Below are positions 60,815 through 64,000 of a DNA stretch of 64,000 bases, one piece after another. The position numbers and the translations under genes were made by a program. The DNA is from Tubiluchus corallicola (Eukaryota; Priapulida; Priapulimorpha; Priapulimorphida; Tubiluchidae), in NCBI GenBank assembly GCA_030141605.1, contig JAQGDQ010000077.1, positions 274,001-338,000 of the forward strand. Direction: 5' to 3'. The stretch's first letter is position 1; each line of letters opens with the position of its first letter. Below the pieces are notes generated by a model. The model worked only from the letters and a program-made list of their open reading frames with translations, was not told where the DNA came from and searched no databases.

Positions 60815-63800
60815 GGTGAGAGGGGAGAGTCGGGCCGGGCTGAAAGAAGCACAAAACCTCATCTTAACATGATTTCATTTTGAAGAGATAAGTTCCAGTC
60901 CCCGTCAAATAAATTTACATGTATAGCATGCCTTGCTTTTGTGTGATCTATTTAGGTTCGGAGTCTGACTTGCTATATAAAAACACGCAAAAATGTGCAA
61001 AGCATTTGAGTGTTGTCAAAATAATAATTTAATATATCGATTTATTTTAAATAATTTAGCTTTAATGTGACCTAGCTAACGGCATAAATGCTCTCGAAGA
61101 GAAATTCAACGAAAATTAAATTGGGCACATTTTCACAGAAATTTTTGCGGTGACTCTAATATACAAGGGCTAGCCATATATCATTCAATATTTGCATAAC
61201 ATCAGTTACAAGCACAATTATTTGCGCAAGAAGCTCGTGTTGGTGGAAAGAAAAATTTCTAGTATGGTAAATAATTCGCGTCAACTAACTGGTTTAGATG
61301 CTCAGATTATGTTTCCGTCTTAGACAGATTAGCACTGGATTCACGCCAGAGTTAGAGACGAATCACATAACGTTACGAAGACCCAACTTCATTCTCTTAT
61401 CATCCACAAATTACTCTAATTTCTATTCGCACTGTACAATAAAATTATGGGACTAATGCTTTTATTAAGTTGCACACATGTTTATTGCTTTTGCCCACAT
61501 TCTGCATAGTTTTTCATTATACCTTGTTGTGACGTTTGATCAGGCTCCTTATATGCCAGGTTATGCAACTACATGTAGTTCCTTAATGTTAGAATTTCAT
61601 CATTAATTCTTTTCAGTTTTCATAAACAAATAAATTTAGTTAGTTGTTTGGTAATATAATGCAAGGAGTCATTCATTTTAAAATCAGATTTTACCTGCAT
61701 GTTCAATGTCGCTGTTTATGCACTGACATATAACGTGAATGCAGTTCACTTTGCATTGGTATTCGGCTCTAAGCTGGCTTAACATCATAATCTGACATCA
61801 CAAAATGATGGTCTAGTGTTTACAGTGTTTGCGTGCAGTAATAGAATTCTATCGACATGGTTATAACGATCATACTAGTGCTGTGCAGCTAACCGTTGCA
61901 TGGTACACCATTTCATGATAGAAGCCTGATGATAAGGAGTCTGAGTGACACTGGATGGGATCAGAACAAACTTGTCTGAAGATGCATCAGTAACTTCGAG
62001 AGAAGACTGGTGACAAAACTTTCAGTTGTTAATTTTCTCGATTTTAGCCAGCTTAATAACAATTGTTAATTTTTATCTGATTGTTCAATTTGAGTCGCAA
62101 TCTGTTTGTCTGTAATATATTCAAAATGCCCATTAACTTGTTAAATTTTTTATTAATCCAGTAGTTTTGTTCCTCTTATCCGACCAAGTCTTTTATTCTT
62201 TACCTAAGGGTTGCACTAAAGTCGCATACCACCCTTTTACAATAGCAAAAAATTAGACAACATCGTCACACTTGTAAATTATGGTCACTTGAATTGAAAT
62301 GAAACCTACTTTATGTTGTCCACTTCATACAATGATAATACCTCACTAAGCTCCCTTCATCTGTGCTCACGCTGCTAGGACAGTGTTGTGTGATTTAGGG
62401 AGTAATGAGGTATGTGTTGTGATTATCACCAAATCACCAGAAGTATGCATACTGGAAGTATCCAAACTTATTCTCGGTATGCAGGACACTGGTTAGCACT
62501 AGTTTAATGGTTATCAGCATGGCCAGTGATCTTTTGGTTCATTTCCTATTGTAGTTTACGTACTAGATTGCTTGTGAAAAGCTCGTGTGCCAGAAAGAAA
62601 AGCTTCTAATATGGTAAAGAGTTCGCGTCAACTAGCTTGTGACGGCGCATTTATTTTTGTGGATTGTTTTTGTCAGGATCGTGAACCTATTTATTTTGAT
62701 TAGACTCGAAAGCCCACCTCCCAAAAGAAGGTGGTTTTTATTATTAGCTATCAAATTATAGACGTGTTAAGCTCAATTACACGAATTTTCCTAAAGCACG
62801 TGTTATAGTTTGTATGTTATTTCCTCAATGTACCGCCACTACTATCTTGTACAATTTTTAGGAAAAGTTAGTCAACTACAATAATCGCAATTAACCAAAA
62901 TAAGCTCGGCATTAAATTCAACTTCTTTATTTAATAAAATCACACATACTTTGCGCATCAAAATTTTGCACATTTCATTTAAATAAAGCTGTACTAGTGT
63001 ATACAAAGATACAAGCGTACCAGCACCGGATTTACTACGTCAGAGCTCCAGTCTTGCTGTTCACTGCATCTCCTGCTGTTCACTGCAACTCCATTTCATG
63101 TCCATAGTTTCTACGTCATACCACTCCATCTCCATATCCTATTATTCCAAACCACTCGATTCGTCATTACATTCCATCAAGTTTTGACAACTCACCTTAT
63201 GGATCACAACCTCTTTGCCTTACTGCTGGCACGATAGTTACAGCTTCCTCGATACACGCCAATTTGGTATGCCTGATTCCATCCACCTACTTGCTGGGAA
63301 TCCGTCAACACAAGTCTAGATTACGTTCCGTTTTCTATGGACCTTCTTAATAGCCATTTCGCCTCGAATTAGGTTTCACAATAACACAAATCAAAGCATC
63401 CCACTCAATCTCATCAGAGAAACGTCAAAAGTGTGGACAGACCTAAGATGTGCCTGTCACACATTACGATATGCTTCAACCCAAATCTTAACTGTATGTG
63501 TTAGGCATTTTGAAAATAACTAGTGAGAGAAAAACATGCATTAAATCCAAACAGGTTGGCTGTGCCAATTTCACACCTGTAACTATGCAACTGTAGTTCT
63601 TAAAGAGGTATTTTAAATTCAAATAATTTCAAACAGCTTACTGGGTAACGTTTACAAAGTAATTTAATTAATTAAAACTGTTGATACTTACCAGTTGCTG
63701 ATTATTATGAAGTTACTTTGGCACCTGCCTGTTGCTGATGACTCTAACCCATTGTTAATGGTAGACTCGATTCATCTGAGTTTGGCGTCTGATGTGAAGG

Positions 63801-64000
63801 CGAGGATATTGTTACATTAATTTAGAGTTGTCAAAAATTCAGTAGACGTTGGAAGACTGGTGAAAAAGCTCTTAGTTGTTAATTTTCTTGATCTTACCCA
63901 GCTTAATCTTTTTGACTGTTGCTACTGACTTGAGTCGAAATCTATGTATTCGCAATGTATTCAAATTGTTCATTAAATTGTTAATTTTTTTACTAATTCT
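60815..64000 (+). other. Intron 3 of the receptor gene, open at the window end
   Basis: At least 3.2 kb without any recognisable TM6 or TM7 coding sequence, so the receptor is cut by the window edge. It contains two pairs of similar blocks in the same order. Blocks at 61225-61290 and 62579-62640 share GAAAGAAAANNTTCTANTATGG and TTCGCGTCAACTA. Blocks at 61995-62160 and 63850-64000 share GAAGACTGGTGA, AGTTGTTAATTTTCT and CCAGCTTAAT. These are direct repeats of a dispersed element. Confidence 0.6.

Overview
This is a window of AT-rich, intron-rich animal nuclear DNA. It has no operons or bacterial gene structure. Coding sequence is sparse: six well-supported exons separated by introns of 2-13 kb, embedded in microsatellites, minisatellites and decayed retrotransposons. 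The peptide gene is an allatostatin-C (PISCF family) precursor, a protostome peptide family. Together with a sulfakinin/CCK-type receptor and LINE relics of a type common in marine invertebrates, this points to a protostome, perhaps a lophotrochozoan (mollusc, annelid or similar). The species cannot be fixed from the sequence.

Left part (1-12 kb): mostly non-coding. A CpG-richer stretch near 3.44-3.60 kb could be a minus-strand first exon leaving the window to the left. A LINE-like 3' tail lies near 8.0 kb. From 11.79 to 11.96 kb, two identical TCACGTGA sites and a consensus CRE precede the first gene.

Allatostatin-C locus (12.12-25.9 kb, + strand): a signal-peptide exon (12121-12213) with a phase-0 donor is followed by two separate phase-0 exons, each ending in its own stop codon. 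Each encodes one cyclic peptide. The first (20538-20729) gives DDDYYRKCSINPITCF-amide and the second (25340-25504) gives ENYRKCFVNPISCF-amide. The simplest reading is one gene with alternative last exons that makes two AST-C peptides of different sequence. The alternative is a tandem duplicate whose own first exon I could not find. Intron 1 holds an antisense CR1/Rex-like LINE relic and a long (CT)n tract.

Middle part (26-44 kb): accessory DNA. It contains a foldback-like element with roughly 0.5 kb inverted arms (about 26.8-28.6 kb) and a related copy at 32.3-32.9 kb. It also contains long CAA/ATG/AAT microsatellites, a diverged 335-bp tandem duplication, a second LINE relic on the minus strand (37.3-38.1 kb), and two open minus-strand stretches of uncertain status near 40 kb.

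Receptor locus (44.4 kb to beyond the window, + strand): three exons (44435-44783, 58097-58298, 60628-60814) splice in frame (phases 1, 2, 0). They give about 246 residues of a class A GPCR of the cholecystokinin/sulfakinin receptor family, from the N-terminus through TM5. TM6, TM7 and the C-terminus are not found before 64,000. Its introns carry a 144-bp perfect tandem duplication, an ACAGG pentamer array, a degenerate transposon-type coding remnant, and several arrays of a 16-bp minisatellite. That minisatellite recurs, in both orientations, at six or more places in the window.

The two genes are both neuroendocrine, but nothing in the sequence shows that they act together.
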